A stretch of DNA of 64,000 nt from an uncultured Lentisphaerota bacterium (GTDB taxonomy: Bacteria; Verrucomicrobiota; Kiritimatiellia; CAIQIC01), in contig CAITZM010000101.1 of the NCBI GenBank assembly GCA_903896925.1, positions 1-64,000 on the forward strand, written 5' to 3'. Of the stretch, positions 25,501 through 33,000 are shown piece by piece. Each line of letters begins with the position of its first letter. The first letter of the stretch is position 1. The position numbers were made by a program, and so were the translations under genes. Below the pieces are notes generated by a model. The model saw only the letters and a program-made list of their open reading frames with translations. It was not told the origin of the DNA and made no database searches.

Positions 25501-26051
25501 ACGACCGGCTCGCCGCGGCGGGCCGTGCGCGTGGTATCGCCGTTGACGGTCAGCCAGAGGCTTTGCCCGTCCCAGCCCGCTTCGACCTCGTACCACACGC
25601 CGGGCTTGACCAGTTCGCGCGACTGCACGCGGGGCTCCCAGCCGCCGGTGTTCACGAAGAAGCCGAAGCGGTGCCCCTCCGACTTTGGATTGACGCGCAG
25701 AAAGTACTCACCCACCCCGTGGTCGCCCTTCGTAAGCACGGTCGCCCACGCATTGCCTTCGGGCAGACGGTCGAACCGCACACGGCAGGCGAGGCGGAAG
25801 CCGCGGGACAGACGCAGCCCTGGCGCATCCGGTACCGTCGCTATCGCCCGCCCGGTCAGGTGCAATGCCTGTCCCTCAACTCCGGGGACAAAGGCCGGTT
25901 GCTCGGCGTAGGCCGTCCCTCCGCTGCCGCTCCCATCGGCCAGCGAGTTGTCGAAGGTCCAGTGCCCTGTCCACGCCGGCTGCGCACCGGGGGGCGCGGC
26001 GAGGGCGTTCAAGAAACAGCAGGCGATTACAGGCAGAATACGTATTTTCAT
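22569..26051 (-). CDS. exported LamG / right-handed beta-helix protein
   Basis: A 1160-residue exported protein. The signal peptide is MKIRILPVIACCFLNALAA. Two concanavalin-like LamG domains follow (about 25-210 and 215-400; each has a WPFDG or WTFDN start and an R-R-GEP or G-R-APGQAPLRLG end). A CARDB-like beta domain lies near 410-490 (RLTEFFTSSTLLRAGCPERLTGVVRN). A parallel beta-helix runs from about 520 to 930 (DGIGGDNARAGTSPETAWRDF, then LIKNPDYLCVRGLTV and similar turns), then a PKD-like domain (RLAGTADDDGRPGRLSTTW) and a terminal beta-sandwich. The start at 26051 was chosen for the signal peptide; upstream frames exist. Probably a polysaccharide lyase or glycan-binding protein. No catalytic residues are certain. 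Confidence 0.85.
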   Translation of the reverse strand: MKIRILPVIACCFLNALAAPPGAQPAWTGHWTFDNSLADGSGSGGTAYAEQPAFVPGVEGQALHLTGRAIATVPDAPGLRLSRGFRLACRVRFDRLPEGNAWATVLTKGDHGVGEYFLRVNPKSEGHRFGFFVNTGGWEPRVQSRELVKPGVWYEVEAGWDGQSLWLTVNGDTTRTARRGEPVVTSEPLHLGAFEGALDDLKIASPGGCFTGVANWPFDGDLRDASGHGHDFTAKQSAFAPVSGGRALLSASGSFATPSTPDLQLAPGLRLDCSVLFKSLPAGNVELVVKGEEYMLRLDPQAEGGNFAFFVKLNGQWESRVRSGQRVASNKWYRVIAEWDGLALKLEVNGERTEILRSGRAAPGQAPLRLGRFNGLLANLRLENPRPVVARLTEFFTSSTLLRAGCPERLTGVVRNYGRATTGCVATLVLPPGVVCETPARLDLGVLPEQGAIPVAWRIRADTSQSATATVKLALPGAASILVHKPLAILPATDPDYSARAWQPPVGTNGQAATYYVDGIGGDNARAGTSPETAWRDFTPVNGRTLGPGERLLIRRGSVINQELALFAHGSAQAWAEIGAYGEGARPVIRRDGDIDERCVLIKNPDYLCVRGLTVCYAGKGLIVYYAEGGHRGLLIEDCIAHHIEGLYRFNAHGIPEWRDRRGARGDGEAAGGIAASGSVGEDLVLRDCEMFQCSSGFRFTGKNVFIDRVFCHDNYAHNTSPHPFLTSVSRAWLQNSIFDASGWHAHAGTMGIMLGNQYGLVIRNCHFLNQPDSGSHDEGGIDFEAGGEGCLVDRCTFRNNAGAAIEMLGLKSPQTRNVEIAGSRFDRNNVAHKLGPSEIFIWGGSHNPEICCSTGLIRDNGYVLEPGVAFFTNQAPALTSWTLTNNTPYATARALDKAMPLNNPPAVEAGAEIWTDSTTVRLAGTADDDGRPGRLSTTWEVFEGPGAVAIRNPAQLETKAEFAAPGDYLLRLKADDGELWRSSRTAVHLLPPGTTVTKAWTFAKPLDKEGWSDWNLGTQDEEFLGQKWSCIARPVHLVAGGCYVVAMSNAADAHLLSPAALGVDLDKNGLVAIRIQNHTPATHMRLRFTTQAAPAWAANLGQVFEVTPNDTESRLYLLDLRGTGGWGGVLDQLRLDFSDGKPLTGTCRIDYVWVGRQRK

Positions 26052-26207
26052 GGTCAAGGGTGTACAGGATCCGGTCTTCATGTTCATGCGTTCGAAGGGC
26101 GCGTTGCGCTGGTGCTCCGCGCTATGCACAGTTTTAACGTGCGCCAGTCAGGACTCTGCTGCTGCCGCCCCTGGACCTGGCACAGTCCGGTGCGCTGCCG
26201 GGCTAAA

Positions 26208-26516
26208 TTATTTATCGCCCAGGATGGTGACCTGGCTGGCGGTGCGGGTGTCGCCGTCCTTCACGTATGTCACGCTCACCTTGGCGTCGACCTTGATGTC
26301 CGCGAGTTTCTTGGCCGCCCCACCTTGCGTGATCTGGGTGCTGTCGGTGCAGGTGAAGGTCAGCTCGCGCGTCACCTGGACCACGAGCTGCTTGGCCGCG
26401 ACGTCCACCTTCTTCACCGTGCCGGTCTTGGTCTGCGGTTCGCCCGCGACCGCCGAAGTGAGCCCCAGCATCAGCACGCCCAACACCGCCAGCTTAACGA
26501 AACGCATCCGGTTCAT
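26208..26516 (-). CDS. small exported DUF5666-like protein
   Basis: A 102-residue protein with a signal peptide (FVKLAVLGVLMLGLTSAVAG) followed by one small beta domain: TGTVKKVDVAAKQLVVQV, LTFTCTDSTQITQGG, LADIKVDAKVSVTYV and TASQVTILGDK. The pattern fits OB-fold-like DUF5666 domains. The ATG at 26516 has AAAGGGAAC upstream. A 12-bp hairpin lies 50 bases ahead of the start. Role unknown; it may bind metal or glycan in the periplasm. Confidence 0.75.
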   Translation of the reverse strand: MNRMRFVKLAVLGVLMLGLTSAVAGEPQTKTGTVKKVDVAAKQLVVQVTRELTFTCTDSTQITQGGAAKKLADIKVDAKVSVTYVKDGDTRTASQVTILGDK

Positions 26517-26566
26517 GTTTGTTCCCTTTCAACGTTGCCCTGCAACTTCCACACAAAACCCACAGA

Positions 26567-26597
26567 GATCTGACCGATCAGTCCTATCGGTCAGATC
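26567..26597. terminator. 12-bp hairpin between two minus-strand genes
   Basis: GATCTGACCGAT and ATCGGTCAGATC are perfect complements with a 7-base loop. It lies 15 bases after the stop of the Gfo/Idh gene and 51 bases before the small exported gene. It lacks a T-tract, so it could be an mRNA end-stabilising hairpin, a terminator, or a dispersed repeat (compare 22487-22511). Confidence 0.5.
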
Positions 26598-26611
26598 AAC
26601 CCGGCCCGGCC

Positions 26612-27934
26612 TCACACCTGCCATGGGGCGCGGAGGGCGCGGGAGCGGAGGCGGTTGGCGGCCTCGTCGCCGATGAACACCTCCTTCACGGGATCGAACT
26701 GCACCGTGCGGCCGAGTTCCCAGGCGATGGCGGCGGCGTGGCAGGCGAGGTGCGACTTGCGCATGATCGCGCTGCTCGCCGCCGGCTGGGCGCGGGACCG
26801 GACGCAGTCGAAGAAATTCCGCGTGTGCCCCACCGGATGGGTGCCGCTGCCGCGCGAGACAACGCGGCCATCGCGCAGCTTGGCGGGCTCCACCACCGTG
26901 TCGCCGGCGTCGCCGGTCTCGACCCACCCCTCGTCGCCCTCGAAGCGTACTGGACAAGTACCCAGTTCCGTCCGGTAGTGCGGCGCGCGGTTGCCGAACG
27001 CGTCCGGCAGGAAATCCAGCACGAGCTTGACGCCGTTGGCGTAGGTCGCGGTGATGTTGGTCTCCGACGGGACGAACACCAGCGGCGTGGTGGCGTCGGC
27101 ATCGTTGGCCATCTGGCAGAGGTCGATCGTGTGCGCGCCCCAGTCCAGCAGCGTCGCGCCGGAATCGAAGTCATAGTGCTTGCGCCACCGGCCCGCCACG
27201 TAGTCCTTGTTGTAGGGCCGCCACGGGCACGGGCCGAGCCACAGATCCCAGTCCACCAAGTCGCGGTCCGGCACCGGCTCGGCCGGGAGCCAGCTGTGGT
27301 CCACCTGCGGCACGTAGGCCGAGGCGTGCAGGGTGCGCAGCCGGCCGAGCTTCCCGCTGCGCGCGAGCCCGACGGCGTATTGGAAGTTGGCGATGTTGCG
27401 CCGCTGGGTGCCGGCCTGGAACACGCGGCCGAGCCGGCGCATCGTGTCATCGAGCGCCTGGCAGTCGGCGATGGTCAGGCCGCAGGGCTTCTCGCTGTAG
27501 ACGTCCTTGCCCGCCTTCGCGGCCAGGATGGAGGCCAGGGCGTGCCAGCGGTCGCCGGTGGCGATGAGCACGGCATCGATGTCCGGCCGCGCGAGCAGCT
27601 CGTGCAGGTCGCGGTACATAGCGCAGTCCTTGGTGCCGTAGTGTTCGTCCGCCATGTTCTTGACGAACTCGCGCCGGCTGGCCTGCACGTCGCAGATGGC
27701 GACGAACTGGACGTCCGGCTCCGGCAGCATGCAGCCGAGCACCAGCCGCCCGCGCGGGCCGATGCCGATCGCGCCGAGGGAGATGCGCTCGCTGGGCGCG
27801 ACCGCGCCGCCGCGCCCGAGCACGGACGCCGGCACGAGCAGCGGGAACGCGAGCGCCGCGCCGGCCCTGGCCGTGGTCCTGAAAAAATCCCGCCGGGACA
27901 AACCGACATTTACCCGATTCTTTTTCTGCTTCAT
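26612..27934 (-). CDS. Tat-exported Gfo/Idh/MocA family oxidoreductase (paralogue 1)
   Basis: A 440-residue protein starting with a Tat signal (SRRDFFRTTARAGAALAFPLL), then a Rossmann domain (LGAIGIGPRGRLV) and the catalytic SEKPCGL motif, followed by the family's WDLWLGPCPWRPYNK and LDWGAHTIDL segments, in which His is likely catalytic. The C-terminus (FDPVKEVFIGDEAANRLRSRALRAPW) closely matches that of the gene at 29605. GGAAC precedes the ATG. It should oxidise a sugar in the periplasm with bound NAD(P). A DUF4143 ATPase gene lies between it and its paralogue. Confidence 0.92.
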   Translation of the reverse strand: MKQKKNRVNVGLSRRDFFRTTARAGAALAFPLLVPASVLGRGGAVAPSERISLGAIGIGPRGRLVLGCMLPEPDVQFVAICDVQASRREFVKNMADEHYGTKDCAMYRDLHELLARPDIDAVLIATGDRWHALASILAAKAGKDVYSEKPCGLTIADCQALDDTMRRLGRVFQAGTQRRNIANFQYAVGLARSGKLGRLRTLHASAYVPQVDHSWLPAEPVPDRDLVDWDLWLGPCPWRPYNKDYVAGRWRKHYDFDSGATLLDWGAHTIDLCQMANDADATTPLVFVPSETNITATYANGVKLVLDFLPDAFGNRAPHYRTELGTCPVRFEGDEGWVETGDAGDTVVEPAKLRDGRVVSRGSGTHPVGHTRNFFDCVRSRAQPAASSAIMRKSHLACHAAAIAWELGRTVQFDPVKEVFIGDEAANRLRSRALRAPWQV

Positions 27935-28156
27935 CTCTGTTCCGTTTCTCGATCAGGGCCAGCCACCTGAACCGCCCGGCAGCCGGACAGGGCGCGCAAT
28001 TGCCGCAAAAGAACGCCGCCAACACAAGGATTAATTTCGGCGATCACCCGCTGCGGGGGGCGCAGACCTTGCTCCTGCATGTTTTTTCACCGCACCTCGC
28101 CCCAGTGCGATGCGGGGGACCGGGCAGGGCCGCCGTCCAAGCCTGGCTGTTGACTC

Positions 28157-28185
28157 GGCGTCATAATTCCGGTAAAAATGACGCC
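28157..28185. promoter_or_regulatory. inverted repeat directly ahead of the ATPase start
   Basis: GGCGTCAT and ATGACGCC form perfect 8-bp arms around a 13-base loop, and the start codon ATG at 28186 follows immediately. The position suggests an operator or a translation-blocking hairpin for the ATPase gene. Confidence 0.55.
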
Positions 28186-29352
28186 ATGAGAACAGTACAT
28201 CTCTACAAGCGGATGTTGGAGGCGCCCCGCCAAAGTTTCTTCCTGTTCGGCATGCGCGGAACAGGGAAGAGCACCTGGGCCCGGCAGACCTTCCCGGCAG
28301 CCCATCGCTTTGACCTGCTGGACGAGGGCCTGTATCAGAATTACTTGCGCGACGCGCGCCTTTTTGGCCGGGAATTGCTGCAGATTCCGGCCGGGCAGAC
28401 GGTCGTCGTGGATGAGGTCCAGCGCCTGCCCTCGCTCCTGAACGAAGTGCACCGGTTCATCGAAAGCCACGGCCTGCGGTTCGTCTTGCTGGGCTCGAGC
28501 GCCCGGAAGTTGAAGCAGGCGGGCACGAACCTGCTGGCGGGGCGGGCGCTACGCCGGACCATGTTCCCGCTTCTTCCACAGGAACTCGGGGCGGACTTCG
28601 ATCTGGCGGAGGTGCTGCGATTCGGCAGCCTGCCCGTGATCTGGCGGTCGGAAACCAAGGCGGAGAGTCTCGATGCCTATGTGCAATTGTATTTGAAGCA
28701 GGAGATCCAAGCAGAGGCCCTGGTGCGGAATCTGCCAGGTTTCGCACGCTTCCTGCCCATCGCGGCCCTGTTCCACGGCCAGGTCCTCAGCGTAGCCAGT
28801 CTGGCTCGCGATGCGGGAGTGGCGCGGACCACGGTCTCAGGGTACTTGGACATCCTAGGCGACACCTATCTGGCCTGGTTGCTCCCAGCCTTCGAAGCCA
28901 AGCTGCGGGTCAAGGAACGGCATCATCCCAAGTTGTACTGGATGGACCCGGGTGTCATGCGGGCGGTGAAACGAGAACTCCATCCGCCCGGCGCGCTGGA
29001 ACGCGGCGTGTTGCTGGAGGGCTGGGTGGGCGCCCTGCTGAAAGCGTACGGCGAACCCGGTTGCGGACTGGGACTGCGACACGACGGCCTGTACTACTGG
29101 GCCCCGACCGAGGGGGGCACCGAGGTTGATTTTCTGGTCCAGCGTGGCACGGAGTTCACAGCCATCGAGGTCAAGGCCAAGGAGAGCCTTTTGTCGCACG
29201 ACTTCAAAGGACTGCAAGCCATTGCTGCGTTGAAAGGTGTTCGTCGTCGGGTAGTGGTCTTCCTAGGTGAACGCACCTTTCGCACCGAGGACGGCATCGA
29301 AGCGTTGCCCGTCCGTGCTTTCTTGCAGGAACTGAAGGGGCAGACGCTTTGA
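28186..29352 (+). CDS. AAA_14 / DUF4143 ATPase
   Basis: A 388-residue P-loop ATPase. The Walker A motif is GMRGTGKST (residues 22-30) and Walker B is VVVDEVQ (73-79), with the sensor-type GSSARKL at about 99. The C-terminal half is the DUF4143 nuclease-like domain: a winged helix (GVARTTVSGYLDILGDTYL) and a restriction-endonuclease-like core with GTEVDFLVQRG and AIEVKAKES, where Glu, Asp, Glu and Lys mimic a PD-(D/E)xK site. The ATG at 28186 was chosen for the standard N-terminus MRTVHLYKR; upstream frame is non-coding. Genes of this type are widespread, mobile and often singletons; proposed roles include defence or toxin-like functions, all unproven. It is inserted between two related Gfo/Idh genes. 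Confidence 0.88.
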   Translation: MRTVHLYKRMLEAPRQSFFLFGMRGTGKSTWARQTFPAAHRFDLLDEGLYQNYLRDARLFGRELLQIPAGQTVVVDEVQRLPSLLNEVHRFIESHGLRFVLLGSSARKLKQAGTNLLAGRALRRTMFPLLPQELGADFDLAEVLRFGSLPVIWRSETKAESLDAYVQLYLKQEIQAEALVRNLPGFARFLPIAALFHGQVLSVASLARDAGVARTTVSGYLDILGDTYLAWLLPAFEAKLRVKERHHPKLYWMDPGVMRAVKRELHPPGALERGVLLEGWVGALLKAYGEPGCGLGLRHDGLYYWAPTEGGTEVDFLVQRGTEFTAIEVKAKESLLSHDFKGLQAIAALKGVRRRVVVFLGERTFRTEDGIEALPVRAFLQELKGQTL

Positions 29353-29376
29353 ACTCATCGGAACAGTGGCGCTTTC

Positions 29377-29397
29377 CCGGCAGGCTTGTCCTGCCGG
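29377..29397. repeat. hairpin CCGGCAGG/CCTGCCGG
   Basis: Perfect 8-bp arms with a CTTGT loop, 24 bases after the ATPase stop. No T-tract; an extragenic palindrome rather than a typical terminator. Confidence 0.5.
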
Positions 29398-29544
29398 AGA
29401 GGGAAGATTAAGACGGGAGCACGCGGGCACGGTCTGCAGAAGTGTGGCAAAACGCCTTCCCTCGGACGGCTCGGCAAACCTCGCCATCCAAGATCGGGTG
29501 CGCCCGGTTCAGCCCTGCCGGCCGCTCATCTCCGCCTGCATTTC

Positions 29545-29600
29545 ACAATTCCAAATTCCCCATCCCCCATTTCCCCATCCACCATCCTCCATTAACCATG
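29545..29600. repeat. short tandem repeat, CCCCATCC type
   Basis: Imperfect 7-8 base units around CCCATTTCCCCATCCACC. This is the complement of the ATGGGTGATGG type repeat at 16590. Confidence 0.65.
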
Positions 29601-29604
29601 TGCT

Positions 29605-30906
29605 TCACACCTCCCACGGCTCGCGCGTGGCGCGGGAGCGCAGCCGGTTCGCCTCGGCGTCGCCGGGGAATTCTTCCTTGACCGGGTCGTATTTCAGGTT
29701 CCGCTTGAGCAGCATGGAGAGGTTGATCGCGTGGCAGGTGCTCATCGACCGGTGGGCGATCTCGGCTGTGGCGACCGTCTGGCGGCGCGAGCGGACGCTG
29801 TCGAGGAAGTCGCGCATGTGGTTGAGCACGCGCCGCTCGCGCTCCTGGTAGGCCGCGAGCAACTTCTGGCGCTCGGCCAGCAGCGCGGGATTGGAGACCT
29901 CCGGCCCGGCGTAGCCGTCGGCGCAGGAGACCCAGCCCTCGCTGCCCTCGTAGCGCACGCCACACGAGCCGTGCCAGAGGCCGAGATTCTTGAAATCGCC
30001 GACCGCCAGCACCAGCTTCACGCCATTGGCGTAGCGCGCCGTGAACCCCTCCGCGGTCGCGTTGTTCGGATATTCGTACTCGACCGCCGAGGTCGCGTCG
30101 GCGTCGATCACGCCCTGGCACTGGCAGATCGTGTGACTGCACCAGCCCGCGACGCCGGTGCCGAAGTCGTAGTAATTCAGCCACGCGCCGCAGCCGCCGA
30201 GGTAGCCCTTGTTGTAGGGCCGCCACGGCGCGGGGCCGAGCCACATATCCCAGTCGAGATCGCTCTTCGCCGGCACCGGTTGCTCCGGCAGCAGATCGTG
30301 TTTCATCTCGAAGGGCAGCGTGTGCGCCTTCAGCGTGTGGAGCTTGCCGAGCCGCCCGGTGCGCGCGAGTTCGTCGGCGAAGACAAAGTTCGCCTCGCTC
30401 CGCCGCTGCGTGCCGACCTGGAAGATCCGGCCGAGCCGCCGCGCCGTGGCCACCAGGGTCTGCCCCTCGGCGATGCACATGGTCGAGGGCTTCTCGGAAA
30501 AGACGTCCTTGCCCGCGCGCATCGCGAGCACCGCCATCGAGGTGTGCCAGCGGTCGCCCGGCGCCATGATGATCGCGTCGATGTCGGGCCGCGCGAGCAC
30601 CTCGCGGAAATCGATGTAGGCGGCGCAGTCCTTGTTGTTGTACTGCTCGTCCACGGTGGCCTTCGCCCGCTCGCGCCGCTCGCGGTTGACGTCGCAGACG
30701 GCGACGAACTGCACGTCCGGCTCGTGGAGCGCCACGCCGAGGTCGTAGGTGCCGCGCCCGCCGATGCCGATGGAGGCGACCTGCAGCCGTTCGCTCGGCG
30801 CCACTGCCCCGCCGCGGCCCAGCACCCGGGCCGGCAGGATCAGCGGCGCGACCGCCGCCGCCGCCAAGAACTTCCGCCGCGTCACGCCGCCTGCTTTGTG
30901 TTTCAT
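29605..30906 (-). CDS. Tat-exported Gfo/Idh/MocA family oxidoreductase (paralogue 2)
   Basis: A 433-residue relative of the gene at 26612, with a Tat signal (TRRKFLAAAAVAPLIL), Rossmann domain (VASIGIGGRGTYD), catalytic SEKPSTM motif and the shared WDMWLGPAPWRPYNKGY segment. The C-terminus YDPVKEEFPGDAEANRLRS matches its paralogue. The ATG at 30906 has GAGGGG upstream; an open frame begins at 31002 but crosses palindromes and lacks support. The start lies 36 bases from a pair of TTCCA/TGGAA palindromes. Likely a periplasmic sugar oxidoreductase. Confidence 0.92.
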   Translation of the reverse strand: MKHKAGGVTRRKFLAAAAVAPLILPARVLGRGGAVAPSERLQVASIGIGGRGTYDLGVALHEPDVQFVAVCDVNRERRERAKATVDEQYNNKDCAAYIDFREVLARPDIDAIIMAPGDRWHTSMAVLAMRAGKDVFSEKPSTMCIAEGQTLVATARRLGRIFQVGTQRRSEANFVFADELARTGRLGKLHTLKAHTLPFEMKHDLLPEQPVPAKSDLDWDMWLGPAPWRPYNKGYLGGCGAWLNYYDFGTGVAGWCSHTICQCQGVIDADATSAVEYEYPNNATAEGFTARYANGVKLVLAVGDFKNLGLWHGSCGVRYEGSEGWVSCADGYAGPEVSNPALLAERQKLLAAYQERERRVLNHMRDFLDSVRSRRQTVATAEIAHRSMSTCHAINLSMLLKRNLKYDPVKEEFPGDAEANRLRSRATREPWEV

Positions 30907-30941
30907 CAGTACGCCCCTCGTCTTGTTCCACCCAAAAACGT

Positions 30942-30987
30942 TTCCAAGCCTGGGAAATTGTGGTCCGTGTTTTTCCAAGCCCGGGAA
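30942..30987. repeat. paired TTCCA/TGGAA palindromes, copy 1
   Basis: TTCCAAGCCTGGGAA (30942-30956) and TTCCAAGCCCGGGAA (30973-30987) are spaced 31 bp start to start, upstream of the minus-strand gene ending at 30906. An equally spaced pair occurs at 50445-50490. Confidence 0.8.
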
Positions 30988-31393
30988 AAGGGACGGGGGC
31001 AAGGGACGCTGAAAGGGACGAAAGGCGAGTGGCGAGAGACGAGGAACGTTTTACCTCATGGCTGCACTAGCTGGGAGCGGCGGCGGCTCGCCGCTGCAGG
31101 AGAGCCGGTCGTCGCCAACCTTGCCCACCTGTCTGCGCGAATGTCTGGCGGTTCCACTATTCGGGGCGGCGAGGACGCCGCCCCACCCAGCTAGACTACA
31201 ACTGAGCTTCGCCGGGTCGGTGACCCGGCCTACATCGAGGGCGTTGTTGAGTGAGGGTATTGTGTAGGCCGCGTGACCTGCCGGTGGAGTTGTCCGCCTC
31301 CGACTGGCCTCTGATCTCTGACTTCTGATCGCTGACCTCTGCCTTCCGTCCACTGACAACCGACCACTGACTACTGACTACCGACCCACGCTC
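30988..31393. other. spacer with palindromes and tandem repeats
   Basis: No gene. It holds CTAGCTGGG-led hairpins at 31067-31095 and 31163-31194 (the second is read on the other strand), GCCGGGTC-GGT-GACCCGGC followed by CTAC at 31211-31233, and a TGACC/CTGAC-type tandem repeat at 31300-31386. Confidence 0.7.
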
Positions 31394-31933
31394 TCACCAG
31401 AACCGCTTAAAGGTCAGGCCGAACGATTTCCCGTTGCTCGACGGCGAAATGTCCCATGTGTTCCCCCGGTACGTAAACAGCATGCTGCTGAAGATGCCGA
31501 TGGCGGCGCCGGCGCCGACGTCGCGCCAGTAATGACGATCGCCCTCGACGCGGCTGTAGGCGGTGAAGGTGGCGAGCGCGTAGGCGGGCGCGCCGTAGGA
31601 CCAGCCATACTTGGCGCGCAGGAACTCGGCGGAGGCGAAGGTGACAGCGGCATGGCCCGAGGGGAAGGACTGGTGACCTTGGCCGTTGGGGCGCGTTTCG
31701 TAGACCGTATTCTTCAGCGCGAGGACGGTGACCCCTTGCACCACGAAGGCGCCGGTGAAACGCAGGGCGCCATCCCAGTCACCATTGTACAGCGGCACGC
31801 CCCACGCGGTCAGAGGCAGGGCGTATTGCAGCACATCGCCCGCAGCCACGATGCCGTCGGCCCTGACCCGCCCCGCGCCCAGCAGGAGCGCCAGAGCCAG
31901 TCCGCCCATCATGATGTTCCCCACAGCCTTCAT
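31394..31933 (-). CDS. PAP2 family phosphatase
   Basis: A 179-residue protein with an N-terminal signal or membrane segment (GGLALALLLGAGRVRA) and the three acid phosphatase motifs: KNTVYETRPNG (Lys and Arg of the first), FPSGHAAVTF (Ser and the catalytic His), and SRVEGDRHYWRDV (Arg, His, Asp). It should remove phosphate from lipid or undecaprenyl substrates outside the membrane. The ATG at 31933 is preferred to the GTG at 31942; no ribosome binding site is clear. It is the last gene before tRNA-Lys. Confidence 0.9.
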   Translation of the reverse strand: MKAVGNIMMGGLALALLLGAGRVRADGIVAAGDVLQYALPLTAWGVPLYNGDWDGALRFTGAFVVQGVTVLALKNTVYETRPNGQGHQSFPSGHAAVTFASAEFLRAKYGWSYGAPAYALATFTAYSRVEGDRHYWRDVGAGAAIGIFSSMLFTYRGNTWDISPSSNGKSFGLTFKRFW

Positions 31934-32154
31934 AAAAACCACGCCGCCACGGCCGGAGGCATCCTAGCCCAAACACTCCGAAAAAGCACTCCATCACGCA
32001 ACAAAACCCGCCCGCCAGCCCCCAGGCCTGCCGGAAGACACACCAACGCCTGCCGGCGACCGTTACGCGCCCGGGCCTGAAAACGATGAAAATCACTGCA
32101 AACAAAGGGGAAACATCGCGCGGGAGAAAGGCACAGGACGTACCAAGGGGAAAG

Positions 32155-32228
32155 TGGGAGCAGGGGGATTCGAACCCCCGACCCAGTGATTAAGAGTCAC
32201 TTGCTCTAGCCAGCTGAGCTATGCTCCC
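32155..32228 (-). tRNA. tRNA-Lys (anticodon CTT)
   Basis: The reverse complement folds as a cloverleaf: acceptor GGGAGCA/TGCTCCC with discriminator A, D arm GCTC...GAGC, anticodon stem AGTGA/TCACT with loop CTCTTAA giving anticodon CTT, and T arm GGGGG-TTCGAAT-CCCCC. CCA is not encoded. Confidence 0.95.
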
Positions 32229-32314
32229 GGGCCGAAAATATCAGAAAACGGCCCGCAAACAAGAGCTTTCTGAAAAAAGTTGTTTGTAGGCAGTTTTCTT
32301 GGCACAAAGCATCC

Positions 32315-32821
32315 GTGGAACGACTCATCAACAGGACACGTGGCGGGCGGGAAATCGCCGTCCAGGTCGAACGGGCGGATACGTTCTGGCGCCGCGGCGT
32401 CGGCCTGCTGGGGCGCGCGGGGCTGCCGGCGGGCGCGGTGCTCTGGATCGCGCCGTGCCGTTCCATCCATATGTTCGGGATGCGCTTCGCCCTCGACCTG
32501 CTCTTCCTCGACGCCGACCTGCGGGTCGTCAACATCGTTCGTAACATCCGGCCATGGCAGATGGCCTCCGGCGGTGCAGGTGCCCACAGCGTCGTGGAAC
32601 TGGCCACCGGCTGGCTGCCGGACGAGGCGGCCGCGCCCGGCGACCAGCTGGCGTGGGCACCACGTCGAACATCGAACGCCACGCAGCGAACATCGAACAA
32701 CGAACACCCAACATCGAACATCGAAGGCCGGAACAAAGCAATCGCGAACAGCGAAGTGAAGACAACCGAAGGTCTTGGCGCGACGATGGTTTCCGCATGG
32801 CAGCGTCCCGGAGGGACGTGA
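32315..32821 (+). CDS. DUF192 family protein with a repeat-derived C-terminal tail
   Basis: A 168-residue protein. Residues about 10-115 are a DUF192 domain, shown by RRGVGLLGRAGLPAGAVLWI, SIHMFGMRFALDLLFLD and VVELATGWL. The remaining residues (from TSNATQRTSNNEHPTSN) come from a GAACATC-type tandem repeat (32662-32728), so the protein runs on through a repeat before stopping. The start at 32315 is GTG. DUF192 proteins are small, often periplasmic, of unknown function. The domain length agrees with the usual 110-120 residues, so the tail is an extension. Confidence 0.8.
   Translation: MERLINRTRGGREIAVQVERADTFWRRGVGLLGRAGLPAGAVLWIAPCRSIHMFGMRFALDLLFLDADLRVVNIVRNIRPWQMASGGAGAHSVVELATGWLPDEAAAPGDQLAWAPRRTSNATQRTSNNEHPTSNIEGRNKAIANSEVKTTEGLGATMVSAWQRPGGT
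32662..32728. repeat. short tandem repeat, GAACATC type, inside the DUF192 gene
   Basis: Imperfect units of TCGAACATCGAAC type occupy the coding region for the C-terminal tail. Confidence 0.8.
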
Positions 32822-33000
32822 CGAGAGTAGCCCGGCGCTTCAGCGCCGGAAACAAGCCGCCAGCGCGGGAAGTCCCGTAGGGACGAAAGAACCGTTGCGG
32901 CACGGACAGGAGTGGGCTTGTTCGCCGGGCTGGAAAGCCCGCCCACGAAGAAAGCGCGTTAACTGAGGTGCCGGCTGTGGCGGCGGTCGCAGACCGCCGC
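32796..33000. repeat. cluster of five extragenic palindromes
   Basis: Hairpins occur in a row: CGTCCCGGAGGGACG (about 32804), CCGGCGCT-TC-AGCGCCGG (about 32834), GTCCCGTAGGGAC (about 32873), CGGGCT-GGAA-AGCCCG (about 32927) and GCGGCGGTC-GCA-GACCGCCGC (32980-33000, followed by TACAG). Confidence 0.75.

Noticed and set aside
28150-28170. TTGACT considered as a -35 box for the ATPase gene
   Set aside because: The nearest -10-like CATAAT lies only a few bases away, so spacing is wrong; the inverted repeat is the clearer signal.
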